From: an uncultured Lachnospiraceae bacterium
GTDB lineage: Bacteria; Bacillota; Clostridia; Lachnospirales; Lachnospiraceae
DNA length: 9,872 bases
Direction of reading: 5' to 3'
Assembly: GCA_910587895.1 (NCBI GenBank)
Contig: CAJUOE010000172.1
Location: 1-9,872 of the forward strand
Every line of letters begins with the position of its first letter. The first letter of the stretch is position 1. Under the pieces are notes generated by a model. It ran no database searches. It was given only the letters and a program-made list of their open reading frames with translations, and was not told the DNA's origin. A program made the position numbers and the translations under genes. This document shows, piece after piece, positions 1 through 6,211 of this stretch.

Positions 1-162
1 CTGGAAGGGAGGATACAGGATATGTGTAATATTTCGGAAGTAATTATAGAGCGGTGCATGGAACGGGGCATGAAACAAGGCATGGAGCGAGGGATAAGGC
101 TTCGTTCCCGGTGGCGGCGCAGCTTACCCGATAGCCCTGGGAAGAGAGCGTCTTGGATATGA
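1..162 (+). pseudogene. C-terminal tail of an Rpn/PD-(D/E)XK nuclease-like protein, fused to foreign sequence
   Basis: The frame is open from the window edge and reads through MCNISEVIIERCMERG and then MKQGMERG. A Met-Cys-Asn segment followed by charged Glu/Arg/Gly/Gln repeats is typical of the C-terminal ends of the Rpn family of recombination-promoting nucleases/putative transposases, which are abundant in Lachnospiraceae. The catalytic PD-(D/E)XK core would lie left of the window and cannot be judged. The recognisable tail stops near base 93. From there to the TGA at 160-162 the codons are simply the antisense of a response-regulator gene, so the natural C-terminus appears to be lost. The family call rests only on a low-complexity tail and is tentative. 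Confidence 0.45.
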
Positions 163-214
163 AATTTCTGATGTTTTTTTCATCTTCAATGATTAATACA
201 TGAAATTTATGCAT
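44..214 (-). pseudogene. KdpE-like response regulator, N-terminal fragment
   Basis: It starts at ATG 212-214 behind a strong site (AAAGGAGG on the minus strand, about 221-230). The first 42 residues are a receiver-domain N-terminus: beta-1 and the acidic pocket are visible as LIIEDE (residues 8-12), followed by NIRNFISKTLSSQGYRV and a GNEALSL segment. After about residue 42 (bases 89-91) the similarity stops. The frame then reads antisense of the neighbouring Rpn-like tail until a stop at 44-46. The phospho-acceptor Asp (near residue 50-55) and the whole winged-helix DNA-binding domain are missing, so it cannot signal. The start overlaps the last 8 bases of the upstream kinase gene, the normal translationally coupled kinase-regulator order. 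Assignment to KdpE rather than another OmpR-family member follows from the KdpD-like partner. Confidence 0.7.
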
Positions 215-1295
215 ATGGCTGCCCCTCCTTTGGCTTTGGCAGCGTGAACAGGAACTCCGCGCCGTCTTCGTGATTTCTGGCGCTGATTGTCCCGTGATGT
301 GCCGTAATAATGCTCTGGCAGATGGAAAGCCCGATTCCCATTCCTTTATGGACGTCTGAAGAGACGGATTCCGGATAAGTCCCGTCAAATATATGATCCA
401 GATGCGCCTTGTTAAGTCCGATTCCATGGTCTATGACACGGAAATAAATATCGTCCGGCTTATTTTCGACAATCAGCTGGATTGGCTGCTCGCTGTGCGC
501 GTGCGTCAGCGCGTTTTCCATAAGGTTGATCAGAACCTGCTCAATCAGCCTGGCGTCCATCGGAAACAGGATGATTTCTACGGGAACCGTTACCTCTATT
601 TCTGCATCCGGAAAACGCTTTTTCAGCCGTGTGACCGACTCGGCAACAACCTCATCCAGCACTTCTATGGACAGGTTCAGGTTGGAATCTTTTGTCTGTA
701 TGCGTGTGACGGAGAGGATGTTTTCTACCATGTTTAAAAGCCAGTCCGCGTCATCGTGGATGTTGTGGATGAGTTCAAGGCGTTCCCACGTCTCGTAATT
801 CTCCCAGTTCTCTTCCAGCGAAGCGCTTGCTCCCATAATGCTGGTCAATGGGGTGCGCAGGTCATGTGAGACAGCGCGCAGAAGGTTTGCACGCAGTTTT
901 TCTTTCTCTGCCTCCAGAAGCTGCTTTTCCCGCGCACGGAGTACCTTTGCCTGCTGCCTTATGTAGGATGCGGCGGTGCTCGCCGCTAAAAACAGTGTCT
1001 GCATACAGATAAAAACAGCCGGATAATCTGGCGCTGAAAAGTCTATACTAAAATAAGGGTATGTAAAAATGTAATTGATACAAAAAACCCCGCAGACAGA
1101 AGCAAATGTGCCGAAAAGGTATCCGTTTGTGCAATATGCGATGGTGGTAATGCCGATTAGATATAACAATGCAGTATTGGCTGAATTATCGGAGACGTGG
1201 AAAAACAGAACAAAGGTGAGTCCGGTGGTCAATGCCAGCAGTCCAATCGTAATAGTGAGATCGTACAGTAATCGTTTTAAATTTTCCCTCTTCAT
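207..1295 (-). CDS. Short KdpD-like (DUF4118) membrane sensor histidine kinase
   Basis: This 362-residue protein autophosphorylates on His and would pass phosphate to the adjacent response regulator. Residues about 11-110 form four hydrophobic segments of the DUF4118 membrane domain found in KdpD. A coiled linker (about 113-137) follows, then the HisKA H-box SHDLRTPLTSI with phospho-accepting His144. The ATPase domain has an N-box (NLMEN, 257-261), a G1 box (DHGIGL, 289-294) and a G2 box (GMGIGL, 318-323). Full KdpD is near 900 residues; this form lacks the N-terminal KdpD sensor and Usp domains. It resembles the short forms common in Clostridia, whose signal is unclear. The start is ATG 1293-1295 with AAGGAG upstream. 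The gene ends 8 bases inside the regulator gene, which is truncated, leaving the kinase without its cognate partner here. Confidence 0.85.
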   Translation of the reverse strand: MKRENLKRLLYDLTITIGLLALTTGLTFVLFFHVSDNSANTALLYLIGITTIAYCTNGYLFGTFASVCGVFCINYIFTYPYFSIDFSAPDYPAVFICMQTLFLAASTAASYIRQQAKVLRAREKQLLEAEKEKLRANLLRAVSHDLRTPLTSIMGASASLEENWENYETWERLELIHNIHDDADWLLNMVENILSVTRIQTKDSNLNLSIEVLDEVVAESVTRLKKRFPDAEIEVTVPVEIILFPMDARLIEQVLINLMENALTHAHSEQPIQLIVENKPDDIYFRVIDHGIGLNKAHLDHIFDGTYPESVSSDVHKGMGIGLSICQSIITAHHGTISARNHEDGAEFLFTLPKPKEGQPYA

Positions 1296-1338
1296 TTATA
1301 CTCCTTTGTATTTTGGCATCGTTAACAGGTATAGGATT

Positions 1339-1367
1339 ACTGTAACACGAAGAAAAGGGTGTTTCAA
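1339..1367 (-). promoter_or_regulatory. Candidate sigma-A promoter for the sensor kinase
   Basis: On the minus strand TTGAAA (1362-1367) is followed by a 17-base spacer and TACAGT (1339-1344). This gives 5/6 and 4/6 matches to the housekeeping consensus. It sits about 45 bases upstream of the kinase start codon, divergent from the trxA promoter. It was found by eye only. Confidence 0.4.
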
Positions 1368-1407
1368 GGAAGATTGGAAATTTTAACGGTTTTTTAACAA
1401 AATTTAT

Positions 1408-1436
1408 TTGCCGGTTAGAAATATGTATAGTATTAT
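1408..1436 (+). promoter_or_regulatory. Candidate sigma-A promoter for trxA
   Basis: TTGCCG (1408-1413), a 17-base spacer and TATTAT (1431-1436) make a plausible housekeeping promoter. Transcription would begin near 1443. The leader of about 100 bases would then consist almost entirely of the 45-bp tandem duplication. Confidence 0.5.
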
Positions 1437-1443
1437 GGTAGAA

Positions 1444-1533
1444 GAGAAAGGCAAATGCGAGGAGCGACGCGTGCCGTTACCGTATGAGGAGAAAGGCAAA
1501 TGCGAGGAGCGACGCGTGCCGTTATCTTATGAA
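1444..1533 (+). repeat. 45-bp tandem direct repeat, two copies, in the trxA leader
   Basis: Copies lie at 1444-1488 and 1489-1533. They are identical over the first 36 bases and differ at only three positions in the last nine. The unit is 15 codons long and is open in the trxA frame. Each copy can fold into a hairpin: GGCA pairs with TGCC, then after a two-A bulge TGCG pairs with CGCG. The 8-base loop contains AGGAG (first copy 1450-1475, second 1495-1520). The second copy ends where the trxA ribosome binding site begins. Confidence 0.9.
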
Positions 1534-1545
1534 GGAGGAATGAAT

Positions 1546-1857
1546 ATGGCAGTAGTAAATATTACAATGGATAATTTTGAGGAAGAAGTGACAAACAGCA
1601 AATTGCCGGTTTTAATTGACTTTTGGGCAGTATGGTGCGGCCCGTGCCAGATGCAGGGACCGGTCGTGGAGGAAGCAGCAAAGGCTCTCGAAGGAAAGCT
1701 GAAGATTGGAAAACTGAACATAGACGAGGAGGGGGAGCTTGCACAGAAATATAATGTCATGAGCATTCCCACCCTGATTATGTTCGAAAATGGAGAGGTG
1801 GTTAAAAAAGAGGTCGGATTCCATTCTCTTGACCAGATTCGGGCGATGCTGCCTTGA
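1546..1857 (+). CDS. trxA: Thioredoxin
   Basis: This is a small cytoplasmic protein-disulfide reductase, reduced by thioredoxin reductase and serving ribonucleotide reductase, peroxiredoxins and other clients. At 103 residues it has the usual thioredoxin length. The active site WCGPC spans residues 30-34 (Cys31, Cys34). The buried Asp25 is present in the IDFW strand, and the cis-Pro is Pro75 in SIPT. I chose ATG 1546 because AAGGAGG at 1532-1538 lies 7 bases upstream. The in-frame ATG at 1540 would be one base from that site, and longer in-frame starts run into the tandem repeat without a ribosome binding site. It has its own promoter and terminator, so it appears monocistronic. No thioredoxin reductase gene is nearby. 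Confidence 0.95.
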   Translation: MAVVNITMDNFEEEVTNSKLPVLIDFWAVWCGPCQMQGPVVEEAAKALEGKLKIGKLNIDEEGELAQKYNVMSIPTLIMFENGEVVKKEVGFHSLDQIRAMLP

Positions 1858-1883
1858 CGGATTTGCGTACAGGCCTTATAATG

Positions 1884-1921
1884 AAGAACAGTTACCGCGT
1901 GTAGCTGTTCTTTTTTCTTTT
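1884..1921 (+). terminator. Rho-independent terminator after trxA
   Basis: AGAACAGTTAC at 1885-1895 pairs with GTAGCTGTTCT at 1901-1911, giving an 11-bp stem with one G-U pair and a 5-base loop. A T-rich tract (TTTTTTCTTTT) follows. It lies 27 bases after the trxA stop codon. Confidence 0.85.
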
Positions 1922-1989
1922 CCGGGAGCGATTGGCGCATAGATCGCAATCATTGGCGGTTCCGCTTTTGAATTCCGCATAAAAAACAG

Positions 1990-2018
1990 TTGACAATTTA
2001 TACAATGTGTATTAGTAT
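1990..2018 (+). promoter_or_regulatory. recA promoter (sigma-A)
   Basis: A perfect -35 TTGACA (1990-1995) is separated by 17 bases from TAGTAT (2013-2018). Transcription would begin about 2025, just before the LexA operator. Confidence 0.75.
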
Positions 2019-2028
2019 ATGAAATATA

Positions 2029-2042
2029 CGAACATAAGTTCG
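2029..2042 (+). promoter_or_regulatory. LexA (SOS) operator of recA
   Basis: CGAACATAAGTTCG fits the Gram-positive LexA/DinR box CGAAC-N4-GTTCG exactly in both half-sites. It overlaps the expected transcription start region, between the -10 element and the recA ribosome binding site. Bound LexA there should block initiation, with release after DNA damage. Confidence 0.9.
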
Positions 2043-2061
2043 CAAGAGAAGGAGATCAGAT

Positions 2062-3165
2062 ATGGCAAGAGAAGATAAATCAAAGGTGCTGGACGTACCT
2101 GGAACGAAGGAAGAGAAGTTAAAGGCGCTGAGTGCGGCAATCGCCAAGATTGAGAAGGATTACGGTAAGGGTTCTGTGATGAAACTTGGAGATTCGGCAA
2201 AGGGCATGAACGTGGAGGCGGTGCCTACCGGATGCCTCAGCCTTGATCTGGCTTTGGGTGTCGGCGGAGTGCCCAAGGGGAGAATTGTCGAAGTGTACGG
2301 ACCGGAGTCCAGCGGTAAGACGACGGTGGCGTTACATATGGTGGCGGAGGTTCAGAAGAACGGCGGCATCGCCGGGTTCATCGACGCGGAACATGCATTG
2401 GATCCGGTATATGCGAAGAATATTGGGGTGGATATTGACAACCTCTATATTTCCCAGCCGGATAACGGGGAGCAGGCGCTTGAGATTACAGAGACGATGG
2501 TGCGTTCCGGAGCCGTGGATATCGTAATTGTGGACTCCGTGGCGGCCCTCGTCCCCAAGGCGGAGATTGACGGGGATATGGGAGATTCCCATGTGGGACT
2601 GCAGGCGCGCCTCATGTCGCAGGCGTTGCGTAAACTGACGGCAGTGATCAGCAAGACCAACTGTATCGTTATATTTATCAATCAGCTGCGTGAGAAGGTC
2701 GGCGTCATGTTTGGGAATCCCGAGACGACGACTGGCGGGCGTGCGTTGAAGTTCTATTCTTCTGTCCGTCTTGATGTGCGAAGGATTGAGACCCTGAAAC
2801 AGGCAGGGGAATTCATTGGAAACCGGACAAGGGTTAAGATTGTCAAGAATAAGGTGGCTCCGCCGTTTAAAGAGGCGGAATTTGATATTATGTTCGGTCA
2901 GGGAATCTCGAAGGAAGGAGATATCCTGGACAATGCGGCAGAGCTTGGAATCATCAATAAGTCCGGCGCCTGGTTTGCCTATAACAGCGAGAAGATCGGA
3001 CAGGGGCGCGAGAATGCCAAGCAGTATCTGCGGGAACATGCAGACATCTGCAAGGAAGTAGAGGAGAAAGTGCGCGCGCAGGTACTGGCGGACGATTCTG
3101 CACAGGAAGAGGCAGAGGAGGAGCCGAAGAAACAGGCATCTGCAAAGAAGGTCGAGGAATCATAA
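2062..3165 (+). CDS. recA: Recombinase RecA
   Basis: This ATP-dependent recombinase polymerises on single-stranded DNA, drives homologous pairing and strand exchange, and triggers LexA self-cleavage. It has 367 residues, a normal length. The Walker A GPESSGKT is at residues 80-87, Walker B IVIVDS at about 154-159, and the MAW-type segment EKVGVMFGNPETTTGGRALK at 211-230 covers loop L2. The C-terminal tail (about 335-367) is rich in Glu, Ala and Lys, as usual for the regulatory acidic tail. The start is ATG 2062 with AAGGAG at 2049-2054. recX follows 41 bases downstream without a terminator, so the two are probably cotranscribed. Control is by the LexA box in front. Confidence 0.98.
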   Translation: MAREDKSKVLDVPGTKEEKLKALSAAIAKIEKDYGKGSVMKLGDSAKGMNVEAVPTGCLSLDLALGVGGVPKGRIVEVYGPESSGKTTVALHMVAEVQKNGGIAGFIDAEHALDPVYAKNIGVDIDNLYISQPDNGEQALEITETMVRSGAVDIVIVDSVAALVPKAEIDGDMGDSHVGLQARLMSQALRKLTAVISKTNCIVIFINQLREKVGVMFGNPETTTGGRALKFYSSVRLDVRRIETLKQAGEFIGNRTRVKIVKNKVAPPFKEAEFDIMFGQGISKEGDILDNAAELGIINKSGAWFAYNSEKIGQGRENAKQYLREHADICKEVEEKVRAQVLADDSAQEEAEEEPKKQASAKKVEES

Positions 3166-3206
3166 TTACTGCCGGAACATAGAAGAACAGAGAGAGGGAG
3201 AGCAGG

Positions 3207-3812
3207 ATGCAGGTCGTACAGATTGAGGAACTGGATAAGAAACGTGTGCGGGTTCTGTTGGAGGATGGATACAGTTTCCCGCTGTACAAAGGAGAGAGCA
3301 GGAAGTACGGCTTGCAGGAGGGGGAGGAACTTACCCGGGAGCAGTTTCAGGAAATCCGTCAGGAGATTCTCATAAAGCGGGCAAGGAAAAGAACCATGCA
3401 TCTTCTGGAGAGGATGGACCGCACGGAGAACCAGTTACGGACAAAATTAAAGCAGGGCTTCTATCCGGAGGATGTCATTGAAGATGCGATTGGCTATGTG
3501 AAGGGCTATCATTATGTGGACGATTTACGCTATGCACAGAATTATGTGCGGTGCCACAGGGACAGTAAGAGCCGGAGAATGATACAGATGCAGCTTCAGG
3601 GGAAGGGCGTATCCCGGGAATATATCTGGCAGGCGCTGGAGGAGGAGTACGGCCAGGAGAGCGAGAGGGAGCAGATTCTTGCATGGGTACGGAAGAAAGA
3701 ATATTCTGCCCGGAGTGCAGACCTCAGGGAGAAACAGAGAATGTACCGGTTTCTTATGCGCAGGGGATTTTCTTCGAATGATATTTTGTATGTACTGGAA
3801 CACTTGACATGA
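3207..3812 (+). CDS. recX: Regulatory protein RecX
   Basis: RecX binds RecA filaments and limits or modulates their extension and ATPase activity. The protein has 201 residues and the family's pattern of repeated three-helix modules. Segments such as LRYAQNYVRCHRDSKSRR, then MIQMQLQGKGVSREYI (about residues 109-140), and the C-terminal MRRGFSSNDI match the expected basic, helical repeats. The start is ATG 3207 behind GGGAG (3196-3200), a modest site. The gene lies directly downstream of recA, the classical position. Its last codons contain the -35 element of the next promoter. Confidence 0.9.
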   Translation: MQVVQIEELDKKRVRVLLEDGYSFPLYKGESRKYGLQEGEELTREQFQEIRQEILIKRARKRTMHLLERMDRTENQLRTKLKQGFYPEDVIEDAIGYVKGYHYVDDLRYAQNYVRCHRDSKSRRMIQMQLQGKGVSREYIWQALEEEYGQESEREQILAWVRKKEYSARSADLREKQRMYRFLMRRGFSSNDILYVLEHLT

Positions 3813-3832
3813 GGCGCAAAAAAGTATAAAAT
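3804..3832 (+). promoter_or_regulatory. rny promoter, embedded in the end of recX
   Basis: TTGACA (3804-3809) lies inside the last codons of recX. After 17 bases comes TAAAAT (3827-3832), overlapping an alternative TATAAA at 3825. This predicts an rny leader of about 115 bases. I saw no known riboswitch or strong long hairpin in that leader. Confidence 0.65.
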
Positions 3833-3939
3833 CAATATGTTGTATATCATGTCTTTAGACTGCATATCATGGGTGCGGTTTACTGTATATGGCATATTAA
3901 AACGGGTACGTTTTTTATATGTACAATGATAATTAAATA

Positions 3940-3953
3940 AAGGAGGTGCTCCT
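3940..3953 (+). promoter_or_regulatory. rny ribosome binding site inside a small hairpin
   Basis: AAGGAGG (3940-3946) lies 7 bases before the GTG start. AGGAG (3941-3945) is perfectly complementary to CTCCT (3949-3953) across a 3-base loop, ending exactly at the start codon. This short stem could partly mask the binding site. It also decides in favour of the GTG at 3954 as the start. Confidence 0.6.
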
Positions 3954-5510
3954 GTGCAGAATGTATGGATTATTTTAATCCCTGTAGTTGTCACGTTAAT
4001 TATCGCAGTACCTATTACTTACTTCGCTACGGTTGCATACCGCAAACGTGTCGCAGAATCCAAAATTGGAAGTGCGGAAGAGAAGGCAAGAGAGATAATA
4101 GATGAAGCTGTTAAGACTGCTGAGAACAAGAAACGGGAATCCATGCTGGAGATCAAGGAAGAGTCCATTCGCAGCAAGAATGAACTGGACAAAGAGATCA
4201 AAGAACGCCGGAATGAGATCCAACGCAATGAGCGGCGTATCATCCAGAAGGAAGAGCATTTGGACAAGAAATTAGAGTCCATTGAGAAGAGAGAAGCAGG
4301 TTTTGCAGCAAAGGAAGAAGAAATTAACAGGCAGAAAGCAGAAGTTACACAGCTACATGAAAAACGCGTACAGGAACTGGAAAGAATCTCAGGATTAACC
4401 TCTGAACAGGCAAAAGATTATCTTTTAAAAATGATTGAAGATGATGTGAAGCTTGATACTGCAAAATTGATCAAAGAAATGGACATCAGAGCAAAAGAGG
4501 AAGCAGGAAAGAAAGCAAGAGAATACATCGTAACGGCTATTCAGAAATGCGCCGCGGATCATGTGGCGGAGACTACGATTTCCGTAGTGCAGCTTCCCAA
4601 TGACGAGATGAAAGGAAGAATCATTGGTAGAGAGGGACGAAATATCAGAACCTTAGAGACCATGACAGGTGTGGACCTCATTATTGATGATACGCCGGAG
4701 GCAGTAATACTTTCCGGCTTTGATCCGGTCCGTCGGGAAGTGGCTCGAATTGCTTTGGAGAAATTGATCGTGGATGGACGTATCCATCCGGCAAGAATCG
4801 AAGAAATGGTTGAAAAGGCTCAGAAAGAAGTTGAGACCATGATTCGGGAAGAGGGAGAAGCGGCAACGCTGGAAGTTGGAGTGCATGGAATTCATTCAGA
4901 ACTTGTTCGTCTGCTTGGAAAAATGAAATTCAGGACAAGCTATGGGCAGAATGCATTGAAACATTCTATTGAGGTGGCACAGCTTTCAGGCTTACTGGCG
5001 GCAGAGATAGGCGTGGATGTAAGGCAGGCAAAACGTGCCGGACTGCTCCACGATATTGGAAAGTCTGTGGATCATGAAGTGGAAGGCTCCCATATTCAGA
5101 TTGGTGTGGACTTATGCAGGAAATACAAAGAAAGTCCGACCATTATTAATGCAGTAGAAGCGCATCATGGAGATGTAGAACCGGAGTCCATGATTGCCTG
5201 TCTTGTGCAGGCGGCGGATGCCATCTCGGCGGCAAGGCCAGGTGCGAGAAGAGAGACTCTGGAAACATATTCTAACAGGTTGAAACAGTTAGAAGACATT
5301 GCAAACAGTTTCAAAGGTGTGGATAAGTCATTTGCTATTCAGGCAGGTAGAGAGGTTCGGATTATGGTAGTTCCTGAACAAATCAACGATGCTGATATGG
5401 TTCTGTTAGCACGCGATATTTCCAAACAGATAGAGAATGATTTGGAGTATCCGGGACAGATTAAAGTCAATGTGATCCGGGAATCTCGTGTAACGGATTA
5501 CGCAAAGTAA
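3954..5510 (+). CDS. rny: Ribonuclease Y
   Basis: RNase Y is a membrane-anchored endoribonuclease that starts mRNA decay and processes transcripts in Firmicutes. It has 518 residues, the usual length. Domains in order: one N-terminal membrane helix (about residues 4-28), a long charged coiled coil (about 35-200), a KH RNA-binding domain with the GRIIGREGRN signature (221-230), and an HD metal-dependent phosphohydrolase domain with catalytic His366-Asp367 in LLHDIGK. A conserved C-terminal domain ends in RVTDYAK. The start is GTG 3954. The gene reads as noticeably more A/T-rich than recA. It has its own promoter and is followed by a terminator, so it is probably a single-gene unit. Confidence 0.97.
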   Translation: MQNVWIILIPVVVTLIIAVPITYFATVAYRKRVAESKIGSAEEKAREIIDEAVKTAENKKRESMLEIKEESIRSKNELDKEIKERRNEIQRNERRIIQKEEHLDKKLESIEKREAGFAAKEEEINRQKAEVTQLHEKRVQELERISGLTSEQAKDYLLKMIEDDVKLDTAKLIKEMDIRAKEEAGKKAREYIVTAIQKCAADHVAETTISVVQLPNDEMKGRIIGREGRNIRTLETMTGVDLIIDDTPEAVILSGFDPVRREVARIALEKLIVDGRIHPARIEEMVEKAQKEVETMIREEGEAATLEVGVHGIHSELVRLLGKMKFRTSYGQNALKHSIEVAQLSGLLAAEIGVDVRQAKRAGLLHDIGKSVDHEVEGSHIQIGVDLCRKYKESPTIINAVEAHHGDVEPESMIACLVQAADAISAARPGARRETLETYSNRLKQLEDIANSFKGVDKSFAIQAGREVRIMVVPEQINDADMVLLARDISKQIENDLEYPGQIKVNVIRESRVTDYAK

Positions 5511-5518
5511 AGAATCAA

Positions 5519-5553
5519 GGCCGTCAACAAATTTTTGTTGGCGGTCTTCTTTA
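5519..5553 (+). terminator. Terminator after rny
   Basis: GGCCGTCAACAA pairs with TTGTTGGCGGTC, about 12 bp with two G-U pairs and a 4-base loop. The tract TTCTTTA follows. It starts 8 bases after the rny stop. The T-run is interrupted, so some read-through into the Nudix gene is possible. Confidence 0.75.
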
Positions 5554-5575
5554 GTGGGTGAAAAAGGAGGAAAAC

Positions 5576-6151
5576 ATGAAACAGCCATTGATCAAACGTA
5601 TCAAAAGAGAACTGGAGCATAAGGGGACAATATTAGATATCTATTCGGATTATATGGAATTGCCGAACGGAAAGATAGAGAAGTGGGATTATGTGGAGCA
5701 CAGAAAAGGGGCGGCTGCGGTCATACCCATACTGCCGGATGGAAAAATACTGCTGGTGCGCCAGTACCGGAACGCACTGGAGCGTTTTTCGCTTGAGATA
5801 CCGGCGGGCGCGCGGGATTCGGTGACGGAGCCCACGATAGAATGTGCGTCCAGGGAGCTGGAGGAGGAGACCGGGTATCGCTGTGAGCATTTGCAGTTTC
5901 TGTTGTCTTTGCGGACGACGGTTGCATTCTGTAACGAGGTTGTAGACGTCTATCTTGCCGAGGATTTGATTCCCTCCAAACAGAATCTGGACGAGAGTGA
6001 GTTTATTGAATTGGAGACTCATACGCTGGAGGATTTGTGCGCGATGATTTATCAGGGAATCATTCAGGACAGCAAGACGGTGGCAGCGATTTTGGCATAT
6101 AAGGATATCTACACCACCCGCGCTGCCCGGAAAAATGTGGACAGGGAATGA
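5576..6151 (+). CDS. Nudix hydrolase, ADP-ribose pyrophosphatase type
   Basis: The 191-residue protein resembles NudF-like enzymes that hydrolyse ADP-ribose to AMP and ribose 5-phosphate. The Nudix box runs from Gly78 to Tyr101 and ends in RELEEETGY (residues 93-101), which carries the metal-binding Glu residues. Upstream GAAAVIPIL, LLVRQYR and FSLEIPAG are typical of ADP-ribose pyrophosphatases, as is AFCNEVVDVYLAEDL after the box. There is one extra residue between the Nudix Gly and the first Glu compared with the GX5EX7REUXEEXGU pattern. I chose ATG 5576 because AAGGAGG (5564-5570) lies 5 bases upstream; an in-frame GTG at 5558 precedes that site. The exact substrate is inferred from family resemblance. 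Confidence 0.88.
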   Translation: MKQPLIKRIKRELEHKGTILDIYSDYMELPNGKIEKWDYVEHRKGAAAVIPILPDGKILLVRQYRNALERFSLEIPAGARDSVTEPTIECASRELEEETGYRCEHLQFLLSLRTTVAFCNEVVDVYLAEDLIPSKQNLDESEFIELETHTLEDLCAMIYQGIIQDSKTVAAILAYKDIYTTRAARKNVDRE

Positions 6152-6178
6152 ATTTTCAGACATGCGCCGGCATAAGAT
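6150..6178 (+). promoter_or_regulatory. Candidate sigma-E (mother cell) promoter for spoIIM
   Basis: GAATTTT (6150-6156), a 14-base spacer and CATAAGAT (6171-6178) resemble the sporulation sigma-E pattern (roughly KMATATT-N14-CATACANT). In Bacillus subtilis spoIIM is sigma-E dependent. The -35 overlaps the stop codon of the Nudix gene, and transcription would begin about 25 bases before the spoIIM start. It was matched by eye. Confidence 0.4.
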
Positions 6179-6211
6179 AGAAAAAAAGAATGGAATCGTT
6201 GTGGAAGGCGT

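Noticed and set aside
393..798. Plus-strand open frames across the sensor kinase
   Set aside because: They are antisense to the well-supported kinase domains and carry no family features.
1408..1545. A longer thioredoxin starting at 1408 or at an ATG in the leader, including the repeat as a 15-residue peptide repeat
   Set aside because: No ribosome binding site precedes those starts, several lie inside the predicted promoter, and ATG 1546 has an ideal site and gives the standard thioredoxin N-terminus.
1928..1955. An imperfect hairpin (ATTG...CAAT) between the trxA terminator and the recA promoter
   Set aside because: Only about six pairs with a bulge and no T-run; too weak to call a regulatory element.
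2332..3039. A 235-codon open frame on the minus strand across recA
   Set aside because: It is antisense to a highly conserved recA, has no recognisable motif or ribosome binding site, and follows from recA codon usage.
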